DNA of 64,000 nt from Paramicrobacterium humi. GTDB lineage: Bacteria > Actinomycetota > Actinomycetes > Actinomycetales > Microbacteriaceae. The translations under genes were made by a program, and so were the position numbers. This document shows positions 43,479-51,839 of the stretch, one piece after another. The stretch spans positions 992,001 to 1,056,000 of the forward strand of contig NZ_FNRY01000001.1 in assembly GCF_900105715.1 (NCBI RefSeq), written 5' to 3'. Below the pieces are notes generated by a model that saw only the letters and a list, made by a program, of their open reading frames with translations, made no database searches and was not told the DNA's origin. Position 1 is the first letter of the stretch; every line of letters starts with the position of its first letter.

Positions 43479-44105
43479 TCAACGCACGATGACGTTCACC
43501 CGCAGCCCGCTGCAGAAGTCGATGAGCTTCTGGCGACCGGTCGAAGCGTCCCCGAAGTTCCACTGGTATGACAGATCGAGATCGAAGGCGTCGCCAGCCA
43601 GGTCGCCGAAGAACGCGTAAGCGCCGTCTGAGTTGCACTGGCGGCTCATGTACGCCACACCATCGAAGCCGGCCTTGTGCGCAGCCTCGGCCCACAGCAC
43701 GGTGCGGGAGTACTCTGCAGCGGGGGTCGAGGTGACCTGGTCAGCGATCACACCGAGACGACGCAGCCCGAGGCCGGCCAGCAGCGCCAGTCGCAGATCA
43801 CGGGTCGTCGTCAGCCTGGACATGCGGTTGCCGGTGTACGCCGACTGCTGGAGCGCGCCTCCTCTCAGAGGGATATCGTGCAACAGGCTCTCTGCGATCG
43901 CCGCCTGTTCCGTGGCTGCGGCATACAACACAGGCACGACGGGGTTACCGAAGAAGGCGAAACGCGTGGCTGCACCGATGCCGGGATTGAACTCGTTGCC
44001 AGGGCGCGTCTTCTGGTGCACGCGGAATAGTTTCCCGCCTGCGGGGAGAGTCAGCGCTTGTGCATCGAAGGGCTCCGGCGGGTCGGGAACGACAGCTGCT
44101 ACCAC
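43479..44105 (-). CDS. RES-domain toxin
   Basis: 208 residues with the RES-type NAD-degrading toxin fold. The family's conserved Arg, Glu and Ser positions are represented by KLFRVHQKTRPGNEFNPG, PVLYAAATEQAAIAESLLHD and the DRLTT/TRDLRL segment. The conserved WAEAAHKAGFDGVAYMSRQ and AYAFFGD lie in the C-terminal half. It overlaps the upstream antitoxin gene by 7 bases. Known members deplete NAD+ when freed from the antitoxin. The gene appears intact. Confidence 0.88.
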   Translation of the reverse strand: MVAAVVPDPPEPFDAQALTLPAGGKLFRVHQKTRPGNEFNPGIGAATRFAFFGNPVVPVLYAAATEQAAIAESLLHDIPLRGGALQQSAYTGNRMSRLTTTRDLRLALLAGLGLRRLGVIADQVTSTPAAEYSRTVLWAEAAHKAGFDGVAYMSRQCNSDGAYAFFGDLAGDAFDLDLSYQWNFGDASTGRQKLIDFCSGLRVNVIVR

Positions 44106-44710
44106 TGAACTCCCCAGGCCTGCTTGGCTACGTTCAAGACGAGATCCGGATCCCTGCTGATGTGATCTACTGGCCTGCTCTCATCCACGAAGTACGTCGT
44201 CGGAGCGCACAACCACATCACCACGTCTTCGGGTTCCCAGCTGCGCTCGTCGGCAATCTGCAGCAGCGGCTTCACGACAGGGAGTACCTGGCCTCGGGAG
44301 CGGTCGAACTGGAACCCCGGGTAGAGGTACTTGTTCAGCCTGCGGATGGCCAGCAGCTCGCCGCGGGCGCGCATATCGCGCGCGAGTGAACGTACAGCGG
44401 AACGGTTCGCGCTCGAGCCGAGTAGCCCCGCAACCTCCGCGCTCGTGAGCAGGCCGAACTCCGTTTCGATCTGCTTCTTGATGTTCTCCCCGGCCTGAAT
44501 TGCGCGGGCAACCGCCGGGTCTACCGGTGCCGGCATCCGTGCCATTGCGTCGGACAGAGTGTCGATGGAGCTCTGCTCCCGTGCGATCTCAACGAGGCGC
44601 ACGACCTCGCGGGTTGACAGGTCGATGCCAGCATCCTGACTCAGGGCTTCGCGGATTCGGCCGTACTCTGCGTCGTATTCGGGTGAAGGGTGCCTTTCAA
44701 GCGTAGCCAT
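44099..44710 (-). CDS. Antitoxin of the Xre/MbcA type
   Basis: 203 residues starting at the ATG 44710, which follows GGAGGT at ideal spacing. A central HTH-like part reads FGLLTSAEVAGLLGSSANRS, with AVRSLARDMRARGELLAIRR after it. The C-terminal ~60 residues (VLPVVKPLLQIADERSWEPE, DVVMWLCAPTTYFVDESRPV) match the DUF2384/MbcA part that caps RES toxins. It is longer than common antitoxins owing to an N-terminal helical extension. It should both neutralise the toxin and repress the operon. Confidence 0.85.
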   Translation of the reverse strand: MATLERHPSPEYDAEYGRIREALSQDAGIDLSTREVVRLVEIAREQSSIDTLSDAMARMPAPVDPAVARAIQAGENIKKQIETEFGLLTSAEVAGLLGSSANRSAVRSLARDMRARGELLAIRRLNKYLYPGFQFDRSRGQVLPVVKPLLQIADERSWEPEDVVMWLCAPTTYFVDESRPVDHISRDPDLVLNVAKQAWGVQW

Positions 44711-44842
44711 GATGACCTCCATTTCCTACGATCTATTCTATCGGAGGATTCGTGGCGGACAAGGGTCGACGTGCCTCAGGTGCTTTGAGCGGGAAGCTTG
44801 CACAGCGCAAGGCAAGATCCTGATTGGCCGCGAGACGTCATG

Positions 44843-45150
44843 TCAGGAATAAGCTCCGTAGCGCGTATCGGAGGCTGTCGTCGGTGTTGTTCAGCCCTAC
44901 GCTGACGGCGAAGCGACGGAACAGCTGCCGTGCATCGTCTTTTGCTTTGGCGCTCACTTCCAAGAGCTACTCGGCGATGTCCAGATATTCGCCAGGATCG
45001 CCGTCGCTGTGGCCGAGGAGCGTCATCGCACTGATGCGGCCCATCTGGCGCCGTGCGGTCGAAGCGTTCGGGCAGGAGCACGTGGCGGCTGCCGATGCGG
45101 GTCAGCCGGTGTGGGGGCACGAACGCCGACCTGCTTTTTCACGAGGTACG
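44843..45150 (-). pseudogene. hipA-type kinase toxin fragment, decayed
   Basis: Minus-strand reading gives PPHRLTRIGSRHVLLPERFD, then a frameshift, then RISAMTLLGHSDGDP and GEYLDIAE, an in-frame stop, and LLEVSAKAKDDARQLFRRFA followed by VGLNNTDDSLR. These match, in order, the HipA kinase core (the family reads SAMTLLG..DG, YLEIAE and NTDDHLRNH). The N-terminal third is missing towards the tRNA-Ala fragment, and the C-terminus stops after the NTDD motif. It lies between the RES/Xre pair and the island junction. Confidence 0.7.
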
Positions 45151-45190
45151 ACCGTTACCGCGGGAAGCCGCAACTAGACGTGCTACTGGG

Positions 45191-45235
45191 TGGAGCCTAG
45201 GGGAATCGAACCCCTGACCTCCTGCTTGCAAAGCA
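45191..45235 (-). repeat. 3' fragment of tRNA-Ala(TGC): integration att site
   Basis: The minus strand reads from the anticodon loop (TGCTTTGCAAGCAGG) through a complete T-arm (CAGGGGTTCGATTCCCC) to the 3' end TAGGCTCCA. That is the 3' 45 bases of a tRNA-Ala with anticodon TGC. The sequence then departs: no matching 5' half, D-arm or acceptor partner follows. Such 3' duplications mark attL/attR of elements that use tRNA genes. By orientation, the intact tRNA should lie to the right, beyond the window. Confidence 0.85.
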
Positions 45236-45278
45236 TAGCGGCAGGACGCATATACCCTGATCAGGAGCAGTCTCAGAA

Positions 45279-45475
45279 TCAGTCGAGGCGCACCGGAGGC
45301 GCACCGATAGCGGCTTCGCCAATTTTCGCCATGAGTGGGACGAGTCCCGCAAGCGCGAGACGTCCTTACTCATGCAGCCAAATCTAAGGTCTGGCGTAGC
45401 CCAATGACCGGGCGGACGAAAGCAGGATTGCTGCGCTTTCGGTGAACGCGACTGCCCGAAGCCTAGGCAGCTACG
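45279..45475 (-). pseudogene. Decayed tyrosine integrase, C-terminal remnant
   Basis: Minus-strand reading ends with LALAGLVPLMAKIGEAAIGA, preceded by TESAAILLSSARSLGYARP. This lines up with the C-terminus of the intact integrase at 60-61 kb (SEAGADLLSVSRAMGHARPS; LAPAGLAPLMDKI). Stops interrupt it, one (TAA) exactly where the catalytic Tyr of the RYGHL motif is expected, and the motif His is Arg. It sits ~45 bases from the tRNA-Ala fragment, the usual int-att spacing, so it is probably the original integrase of the island. Confidence 0.75.
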
Positions 45476-45527
45476 GTAGCGGATCCCCCTTCGACAGTGA
45501 ATCGTCGGAGATCGCGCGGCCTCAGGG

Positions 45528-45785
45528 GGACCGTGGATTAAGCGGTGTGTCTGGGTTGGTCTGACCGAGAGGTAAGACAATGTCAGACACGTCTGTGGAA
45601 ATCGAGGCTGCGGCTGAGTCCGCGGTGATGATTGATCTCGTAACCGGAGAGATTATTGATCAGCAGAAGATGGCTAAGCAACTGCTGGCTGGGGCCAAAG
45701 CGGAAGGAATCAGTCTTGTCGGTCCTGATCGGCTTTTGGACGGGTTAACGAAGACCATTCTGGAGACCGCGCTCGAGTCGGAGGC
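45528..45785 (+). mobile_element. IS256-family element remnant, left end and transposase N-terminus
   Basis: The left end (45528-45569) matches 34 of 42 bases of a second copy at 59220-59261. An ATG at 45580 opens 79 codons; the part VTGEIIDQQKMAKQLLAGAK and DRLLDGLTKTILETALESE is the N-terminus of IS256-type transposases. Homology ends near 45785, after which unrelated sequence and the IclR gene begin. The rest of the transposase is missing here. Confidence 0.75.
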
Positions 45786-45915
45786 ACACTTCTGCTACGC
45801 GAACTCAGTAGTTGCGTAGCCGATATTCAGCTGGAAAACTGGCGTGTGGAACAGCTTGTTAACCAACAAGAAGGGCGGAGGTATCCATTTCCAGCCCGCT
45901 ATCAGGAAGTGGCCC

Positions 45916-46761
45916 ATGACGGCAATACCACCTGACGATAGTCCGACACCTCCAACGACAAAACGGAATAGCTCGCTATCTCTGCGTCGCGCGATCGCAG
46001 TTTTGGATGCCCTAGCACGTATCGTAGAGCGCTGTGGACGTGGAGGTTCGCTCCAAGATCTCACTGAAGAGACCGGGCTTGCTCGCAGCACGCTGCACCG
46101 GCTTCTCGCGCCGCTTACCGAAGCCGGTCTGGTTGAACGTTCCGATGACAAGACTTATGGGATCGGTCCCTTCGCTGCGTATCTCGGAGGCCTTTACCTC
46201 GAGCAACTGGATCTGCGCGAGATCGTTCGACCGCACCTGCAAAAATTGAACGAGCTAACCGGCGAGACCGCGAACTTGCTATTGCGCACGGGCACCGAAG
46301 TCATCTACATAGACAAGATCGAAAGCCGCGCAGTTCTTCGTATGCATTCGCGTGTTGGTGGCCGTATGCCAATTTATTGCACGAGTGCTGGCAAGGCGTT
46401 ATTGGCCCACCTGCCCGAAGATGTTTTGGAAGAAGTGGTTAATGCTGGCCTGCCGCGCCGCACGCCAACCACCATTGTTGATGCACATGAGCTTCGCCGA
46501 GAACTAGATAAAATTCGCGAATGCGGGTACGCGGTAGATGACGTCGAGAACGAACCAGGAATACGCTGCGTCGGTGCCGCTATCTTCGACCGAAATGGCC
46601 GTCCCACTGCCGCGATCAGCATCGCTGGACCAGACAACCGGGTTACTAGAGACGTTCTGCTGGAACTTGGCACGATTGTGTCTGGCGAAGCAGCGCTCAT
46701 ATCACAACGACTTAGCGCGAGCCCCTCGCTCCTTGAATGGACGAGCCAAATCAAACGGTGA
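45916..46761 (+). CDS. IclR-family transcriptional regulator
   Basis: 281 residues from ATG 45916, which has AGGAAG upstream; the longer frame starts within IS-junction sequence. The winged HTH is GGSLQDLTEETGLARSTLHR with LLAPLTEAGLVERSD. The effector domain carries the family pattern RVGGRMPIYCTSAGKALLAH and CGYAVDDVENEPGIRCVGAA. It is divergent-in-context from the minus-strand catabolic genes, separated by 186 bases of their 3' side, and probably controls them in response to a carboxylate metabolite. The DNA is less GC-rich than the core block. Confidence 0.92.
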   Translation: MTAIPPDDSPTPPTTKRNSSLSLRRAIAVLDALARIVERCGRGGSLQDLTEETGLARSTLHRLLAPLTEAGLVERSDDKTYGIGPFAAYLGGLYLEQLDLREIVRPHLQKLNELTGETANLLLRTGTEVIYIDKIESRAVLRMHSRVGGRMPIYCTSAGKALLAHLPEDVLEEVVNAGLPRRTPTTIVDAHELRRELDKIRECGYAVDDVENEPGIRCVGAAIFDRNGRPTAAISIAGPDNRVTRDVLLELGTIVSGEAALISQRLSASPSLLEWTSQIKR

Positions 46762-46947
46762 GATTCTAGCGTTAGTTGAACCAAAACTCCGGTTGGGACG
46801 TCCGTCGATGGCTTGAAGCTCGGCGTCGTCACTGCACGCTAGGTGAAACGAGCGTTTTGATCAGTCGCAACTGCAACTAGAACTGTTAGGAGACGGGCCA
46901 AAGATGACCAACTCCTAAAGTTGTCTGAAAATTGCGCAGCCGCCCGG

Positions 46948-48144
46948 TTAATCTTCCGCGCGTCTTGTCTCCTGCTGGAGATAGTCCATCAAGGATCGGA
47001 TCCCGAACTCCCAGCGGGGCAGCTGCTCCGCTGCCCCGACTTCGTTAATCAAAGCGCCCAAGTGCTCACTGCTGATGTTGACCTGGTCCCCGAGCCGGTG
47101 GGTGAAGCCCTCCCCCGGGGCACCTCGGTCCTGGACGGGGGCGAAAAGAGTTCCTGTATAAAGCGCGAAACCGTCGGGATACTGGTGGTGATCCCCGTGA
47201 GTCGCCGACAACAGTCGTTCAAAGCTACGACTGAGCCGCGCCACGTTATTCTCACCCACCAGCTCATAGCCGTCGGCAGCGCCGGTCACCCGAAGCTGGA
47301 GCCGTTCCTCGCGCGCGTCTTCCAGCGCGAAAGAGTCGTGAAAGAGTCGGATGAAAGGGCCGATGGCACTTGAGGCGTTGTTGTCCTTGGCCATGCCGAG
47401 TAGCAGAGCGCTGCGGCCTTCCACGTCCCGGAGGTTGACGTCATTGCCTAGCGTGCAACCACGCGCCTGCCCCCGGCTGTCCGCGATGAGCACCAGCTCG
47501 GGCTCGGGATTGTTCCAATCCGAGAAGGACGCCACGCCGATCCGAGCCCCGGTTCCCACCGAAGCAAGTACCGGTGCCTTGGTGAACACCTCCGGATCTG
47601 GCCCAAGACCCACCTCTAGATACTGCGACCACAGACCTTCCTTAAGGAGGACATGCTTGACTCGATCGGCCTCGACCGTGCCCGGCTCAATGTCCCCGAT
47701 TTCGGCGCTGAGCACCGTAGTTAATGACTGTCGGATGCTGGCAGCACGAGTGGGATCCCCAGCGCAACGTTCCTCGATGACCCGCTCGATCATACTGTCC
47801 ACGAAGGTCACTCCGCACGCTTTGACCACCTGCAGATCGACTGGCGTGAGCAGCTGCGAACGGTGCTGGTCCTCAGCAAAAGTCGCCGCTAACAGCTCAC
47901 TCAACTGCCAGCGCGGGCTCCCAGTGACCGCCAGTAGGTCTGCTACTGGATCGGGTCGTTCCAGCAGTGCCGCGACAGTCGGGGCGACCGGGAACAGATC
48001 ATAGACGTCTTCACCGTCGACCCTCACTGGGCGCGGTCCACCGGTCGCGGCGTCCCAGACACGCCCCACCAGCAGGGCAGCGGCTGCATCTGCTGGCAGC
48101 ACCTGCGAGCTGGCGGGCGCGTTGCCGGTCCTTTGCCTGTTCAC
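46948..48144 (-). CDS. FAH-family dehydratase/hydrolase (2-keto-3-deoxy acid dehydratase-like)
   Basis: 398 residues from a GTG that overlaps the upstream dehydrogenase stop (GTGA). The fumarylacetoacetate hydrolase fold is shown by TFVDSMIERVIEERCAGDPT, PEVFTKAPVLASVGTGARIG, EPELVLIADSRGQARGCTLG and NDVNLRDVEGRSALLLGMAK. The Glu-Pro-Glu and later Asp/Lys positions fit metal binding. The long N-terminal part and the NDVxxRDxEG motif resemble 2-keto-3-deoxy-L-arabinonate/D-arabinonate dehydratases rather than true FAH. The partner gene for ketoglutarate semialdehyde oxidation supports a dehydratase that makes that aldehyde. Confidence 0.85.
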   Translation of the reverse strand: MNRQRTGNAPASSQVLPADAAAALLVGRVWDAATGGPRPVRVDGEDVYDLFPVAPTVAALLERPDPVADLLAVTGSPRWQLSELLAATFAEDQHRSQLLTPVDLQVVKACGVTFVDSMIERVIEERCAGDPTRAASIRQSLTTVLSAEIGDIEPGTVEADRVKHVLLKEGLWSQYLEVGLGPDPEVFTKAPVLASVGTGARIGVASFSDWNNPEPELVLIADSRGQARGCTLGNDVNLRDVEGRSALLLGMAKDNNASSAIGPFIRLFHDSFALEDAREERLQLRVTGAADGYELVGENNVARLSRSFERLLSATHGDHHQYPDGFALYTGTLFAPVQDRGAPGEGFTHRLGDQVNISSEHLGALINEVGAAEQLPRWEFGIRSLMDYLQQETRRAED

Positions 48145-49604
48145 TTGGCCACCTTGGAGGCATGCTGCCACTCCCCGTCCACCCGCCGCATGATCCCCCA
48201 GGGGTTGTTCTCTTGCAGCGCCAGGGGCAGAGCCTCATCCGGGAAGCCCTGGTAGGAAACTGGCCGCAGAAACCGGCGTACCGCTGCGGTTCCCACCGAG
48301 GTGGTTCCTGCAGCAGTGGTGGCGGGGTAAGGCCCCCCGTGCTGCTGGGCGTAGGTAACGGTGACGCCGGTGGGCCAGGCGTTCCAGATTACTCGACCGG
48401 AGCGAGCTTGTAGTTCGCTGATCAACTCGGTGAGTTGCTCCCCCGGCTCAGCCTGAACGGTGGTGGTAAGTTGACCGTCCAATGTGGCAGCGACCTGCGT
48501 CAGCTGGGACTCGTCGTCGTACTGCACGATAATGCTGGCTGGGCCGAACATTTCCTCGGCCAGAATGTCGCGGTTTTCGAGTACCGCAGCGACCGATGTG
48601 GTCAACAAGGTAGGTGCCGGCGAGTCACCGTCGTCGCCTGCTACCAGGACTTCGACCTTGGGTCGGTGTCGCATCTCATCGCGCACCTTGCGGTATCCCC
48701 CTGCCAAGGCTGAGGTCAACATCTGCGCGGGTTGCACTGCGGCAACCGCCGCCTGCAGGATCCGCGAAGTAGCCATGTCAAGCTGAGGCACGAACAACAG
48801 TCCTGGTTTCGTGCAGAACTGCCCCATACCTAGGGTGTAAGAGCCGACGTATTCGCGCAGAATCTCTTCCTTGCGAGCCTGCCACGCCCGCTGGGTAACA
48901 AAGACCGGGTTGATGCTGGCCAGTTCGCCATAGAAGGGAATCGGCTCTGGCCGCGCAGCAGCGCGGTCGAGCAGCAGTCGTCCCACCTGGGTGGAACCGG
49001 TGAAGCCGATGGCCCGGACCAGCCGATGGGTTACCAGCTCCTCCCCTGCAGGGCGGCCGATGACAGTAGCGAACAGTCCACGCGGGGCGCCGGCCGCTTG
49101 CAGGGCCTGGATCACAATCTCGGCAGTTCGTTGCCCTAACTTCTCGTGGGCATCGTGAATCTTGTGCACGACGCCGCAGCCAGCAGCCAACCCTGAGACC
49201 GAATCCCCACCCATCACGCTGAAGGCGAAGGGGAAATTAGACGAGCCGAAAACTCCTACGACGCCCAATGGAAAGTTTACCCGCCGTAGATCCGGACGCG
49301 GCCCCATACCCCAACTGGGATCAACGTGATCGATGGTGGCATCCAGCGGCTCCCCGCGAAGTACCTCATCAGCAAATAATCGGATCTGGAAGACAGTACG
49401 GGCCAGCTCTCCGCGCAGGCGCCCCTCCGGCAGGTGCGTTTCCTCATGCGCTAGGGCAAGTAGTTCATCGCCCGCGCCTTCAAGCGCGGTTGCAATGGCT
49501 TCCAACCAGTTCGCCCGGGTTCGCGGTGCGACGTCGCGCGCCGCCGCGAATGCCTCGTGTGCGGTTCGGACTATCCGATCAAGCTGCTCGATTGTGGTCG
49601 ACAT
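48141..49604 (-). CDS. Alpha-ketoglutarate semialdehyde dehydrogenase-like ALDH
   Basis: 487-residue NAD(P)-dependent aldehyde dehydrogenase. Catalytic Cys lies in GMGQFCTKPGL, the Glu in FYGELASINPVF (the ELxSINP form typical of 2,5-dioxovalerate dehydrogenases), and the cofactor-binding FTGSTQVGRLLLDRAA is present. The early GVFGSSNFPFAFSVMGGDS also matches this subfamily. It would convert 2,5-dioxopentanoate to 2-oxoglutarate, the exit of pentose-acid, hydroxyproline and glucarate routes. It is co-transcribed with the FAH-family gene. Confidence 0.88.
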   Translation of the reverse strand: MSTTIEQLDRIVRTAHEAFAAARDVAPRTRANWLEAIATALEGAGDELLALAHEETHLPEGRLRGELARTVFQIRLFADEVLRGEPLDATIDHVDPSWGMGPRPDLRRVNFPLGVVGVFGSSNFPFAFSVMGGDSVSGLAAGCGVVHKIHDAHEKLGQRTAEIVIQALQAAGAPRGLFATVIGRPAGEELVTHRLVRAIGFTGSTQVGRLLLDRAAARPEPIPFYGELASINPVFVTQRAWQARKEEILREYVGSYTLGMGQFCTKPGLLFVPQLDMATSRILQAAVAAVQPAQMLTSALAGGYRKVRDEMRHRPKVEVLVAGDDGDSPAPTLLTTSVAAVLENRDILAEEMFGPASIIVQYDDESQLTQVAATLDGQLTTTVQAEPGEQLTELISELQARSGRVIWNAWPTGVTVTYAQQHGGPYPATTAAGTTSVGTAAVRRFLRPVSYQGFPDEALPLALQENNPWGIMRRVDGEWQHASKVAK

Positions 49605-49670
49605 CGATCCTCGCCTTCACTGTTTTCTGGTGCTGTTGGTCATCCGATGGGCCCAAGCCTCGTCGTCTAG

Positions 49671-50855
49671 CTAACATTCCGCCTGCCTACGCGAACTGAA
49701 CTCCTGGCGGATTCGCTCGGCCAGCTCAGATTTAGTAGCGATGTCTAAGGCGGTCAGGGCTAGGGCCAAGCTACCCGCACGAATCGCTTCCTGCGCTTGG
49801 TTTCCGGTACTTGCAGCGTGGAACTCATGCGAGTGTGGTGAGACGTCATTCGCTGTCATCGCCAACTGCGGCTGTAACAGCGGCAGCTTTCTGCTCAAGT
49901 AACCGGCGTCCGTGGACCAAGCTCCCGTCAACTCATCTGGCGGCATCGCATCCCTGCCAATGATTTTCAATGCATTCTCATAAGCCTGCGCTAATGCCGT
50001 ATTGGGAAGGATTGACTTGGACGTCCGGGCACTTGGGGAAACTGTCACACCTGTGTTGGTCTGAGTTGCCGCCCCTACGAAGCAATTCGTGACCCGCTGC
50101 TGGAGCTCCTCTAGGATTGCTGGGTTCGGTGCACGCATCACGAAGGTTCCCCTGATCTGGTCCGGCACGATCTGAGGATGGGAACCACCTTCTCGGATCA
50201 CTCCGTGAACCTTGGCCTGCGGGTGTATGTGCTGGCGTAAAGTTGCTACGGCCGTGTAACCCAAGACAAACGCGTCCAGTGCGTTCCTGCCAAGCTCCGG
50301 GTGTGCGGCACCATGTGCGGCGGCCCCCGTGAAGGTCACCTCTATTGATCTGGCGCATAACGTTCGCGAAGCAGCTATGTCTGCCATCCCGGGGTAGACC
50401 AAGAGTGCAACATCGATGTCATCGAAAATTCCGTTGTCCGCCATTACGTACTTGCCGCCGAACCCCTCCTCTGCAGGAGTGCCGACTACCACTACCCGTA
50501 GCCCGTACTGGGAAGCTATTGGGGCCACCAGTAATGCGGCCCCAATCGAACACGCGGAACTAACATTGTGTCCGCAGCTTTGCCCGTAGGGGGGCAACCC
50601 GTCGTATTCGCAAAGGAAGGCAACGGTCGCGGTGGCATCCAGCGGACCGGATTCGGCGCGGAATCCAGTCGGCAGGCCCGCGACACCCTTTGTTACGGTG
50701 AAGTCGAATTCCGTAAGTACCGAACAGAGCCGCTCGACGCTGCGGTACTCCTGGCCGGATTCTTCGACATTCTGGTGCAGGTAATCGCTCAGCTCGAAAA
50801 GTACCGGTTCTAATGTTGCGAGCTTGTCACGCAGGGACTCAAGCAGTTCAGGCAT
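49671..50855 (-). CDS. M20-family amidohydrolase
   Basis: 394 residues from ATG 50855 (MPELLESLRDKLATLEPVLF). M20D/aminobenzoyl-glutamate hydrolase-like features are CEYDGLPPYGQSCGHNVSSA, GTPAEEGFGGKYVM with the catalytic Glu pair, and FTGAAAHGAAHPELGRNALD with the lid-domain His. The late H in DVSPHSHEFHAAS completes a metal site. Such enzymes cleave amide bonds of N-acyl or carbamoyl amino acids. The start overlaps the stop of the PuuE-like gene by 8 bases, so the two hydrolases are co-translated. Confidence 0.88.
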   Translation of the reverse strand: MPELLESLRDKLATLEPVLFELSDYLHQNVEESGQEYRSVERLCSVLTEFDFTVTKGVAGLPTGFRAESGPLDATATVAFLCEYDGLPPYGQSCGHNVSSACSIGAALLVAPIASQYGLRVVVVGTPAEEGFGGKYVMADNGIFDDIDVALLVYPGMADIAASRTLCARSIEVTFTGAAAHGAAHPELGRNALDAFVLGYTAVATLRQHIHPQAKVHGVIREGGSHPQIVPDQIRGTFVMRAPNPAILEELQQRVTNCFVGAATQTNTGVTVSPSARTSKSILPNTALAQAYENALKIIGRDAMPPDELTGAWSTDAGYLSRKLPLLQPQLAMTANDVSPHSHEFHAASTGNQAQEAIRAGSLALALTALDIATKSELAERIRQEFSSRRQAEC

Positions 50856-51813
50856 TGTTGCTGACCGATGCCGGGTGTTCCCGGAGCCAATGCTTCGCGA
50901 TATCCATCCGCCTGGCGAACCACACATCGCCCTTATCCAACGCGTACTCGATCACCTCACGAAGAGCGTTGGCACGGCCCGCCTGCCCCATCAGCCGCGG
51001 GTGGAGCCCGATGGACATCATCTTCGGGTTACCAGCGTCCCCTTCGCGCCAGAGCTCGTCGATCCCGCGCTTGACGTAGTCCACGAAGGTTGCCGGAGAT
51101 TTGGTGCCCTGCATATCGTTGTAGGTGAGCGAGTATGGGATCACCAGATGCGGCTGACCTTCAACGTTTGCATAATAGGGTAGGTCATCATTGTAGGAGT
51201 CGGAGTCGTAAACGAAGCCGCCCTCTTCGACAACCAGTTCTCGGGTATTGACCGATGACCCATACCGGCAGTACCAGGCCTCTGGGCGTTCCCCCCACGT
51301 CTCTTGGAAAGAGGCGATGGCAGTCTCGATGGCCTGTTTTTCCTCTTCACGGGAATACCGCCAGGTCTCGGTCCACCGCAATCCATGAGAAAGAAGGTCG
51401 TAGCCTGCATTCCGCGCGTGCTTGGCCACGACTGGGTTCACCTCGAAGGCCTGTGCGCAGGCGTACATTGTGGCCGGAACGCCGTACTCCTCCAAGATTC
51501 GGAACAGCCGCCAGATCCCCGCTCGGCTGCCATATTCATACATGCTCTCACGAGACAGGTCCCGTATGTTCTCGGGAAAGTTGTAGGTGACCTCGACGTA
51601 GTTATCGTTCTCGCCATCTTGAAGGAAGGAGTACTCCGATCCTTCCTCGTAGTTGATCACGAAGTTGATCGCGAGCTTCGCATCATTGGGCCATTGCACT
51701 GTGGGCGACTGCCCGCCGTAGCCAATATAATCTCGTATCGGCCCAATACTGTTTTGATTGTTCGAGAATTGCAACCGTCTGCCTTTCAGAATCATTTCGA
51801 GTGTCGCAGCCAT
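50848..51813 (-). CDS. PuuE-like polysaccharide deacetylase-fold cyclic amide hydrolase
   Basis: NodB-fold hydrolase resembling PuuE allantoinase and related imidases, about 321 residues from 51813. The N-terminus RDYIGYGGQSPTVQWPNDAK, followed by INFVINYEEGSEYSFLQDGE, is the PuuE signature, and RAGIWRLFRILEEYGVPATM and SHGLRWTETW are also conserved. Three in-frame ATGs are possible; the one used here lies inside a perfect hairpin. In context it may open a ring amide or imide (a hydantoin-, ureide- or pyrimidine-like compound), with the M20 enzyme acting next. Confidence 0.88.
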   Translation of the reverse strand: MAATLEMILKGRRLQFSNNQNSIGPIRDYIGYGGQSPTVQWPNDAKLAINFVINYEEGSEYSFLQDGENDNYVEVTYNFPENIRDLSRESMYEYGSRAGIWRLFRILEEYGVPATMYACAQAFEVNPVVAKHARNAGYDLLSHGLRWTETWRYSREEEKQAIETAIASFQETWGERPEAWYCRYGSSVNTRELVVEEGGFVYDSDSYNDDLPYYANVEGQPHLVIPYSLTYNDMQGTKSPATFVDYVKRGIDELWREGDAGNPKMMSIGLHPRLMGQAGRANALREVIEYALDKGDVWFARRMDIAKHWLREHPASVSNNA

Positions 51814-51832
51814 GGGGCAGAATGCCCCATGG
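51810..51832. promoter_or_regulatory. Perfect hairpin over a candidate start codon
   Basis: CCATGGGGCA-GAA-TGCCCCATGG, a 10-bp perfect stem with a 3-base loop, lies between the permease stop-side and the PuuE-like gene. On the minus strand one arm contains the ATG at 51813. It could block ribosome access or stabilise the mRNA end. Confidence 0.5.
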
Positions 51833-51839
51833 GGAATGG

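Noticed and set aside
45197-45580. 127-codon minus-strand frame covering the tRNA-Ala fragment
   Set aside because: It reads through the tRNA remnant and the decayed integrase in another frame; the end of the translation is the well-known artefact from tRNA sequence.
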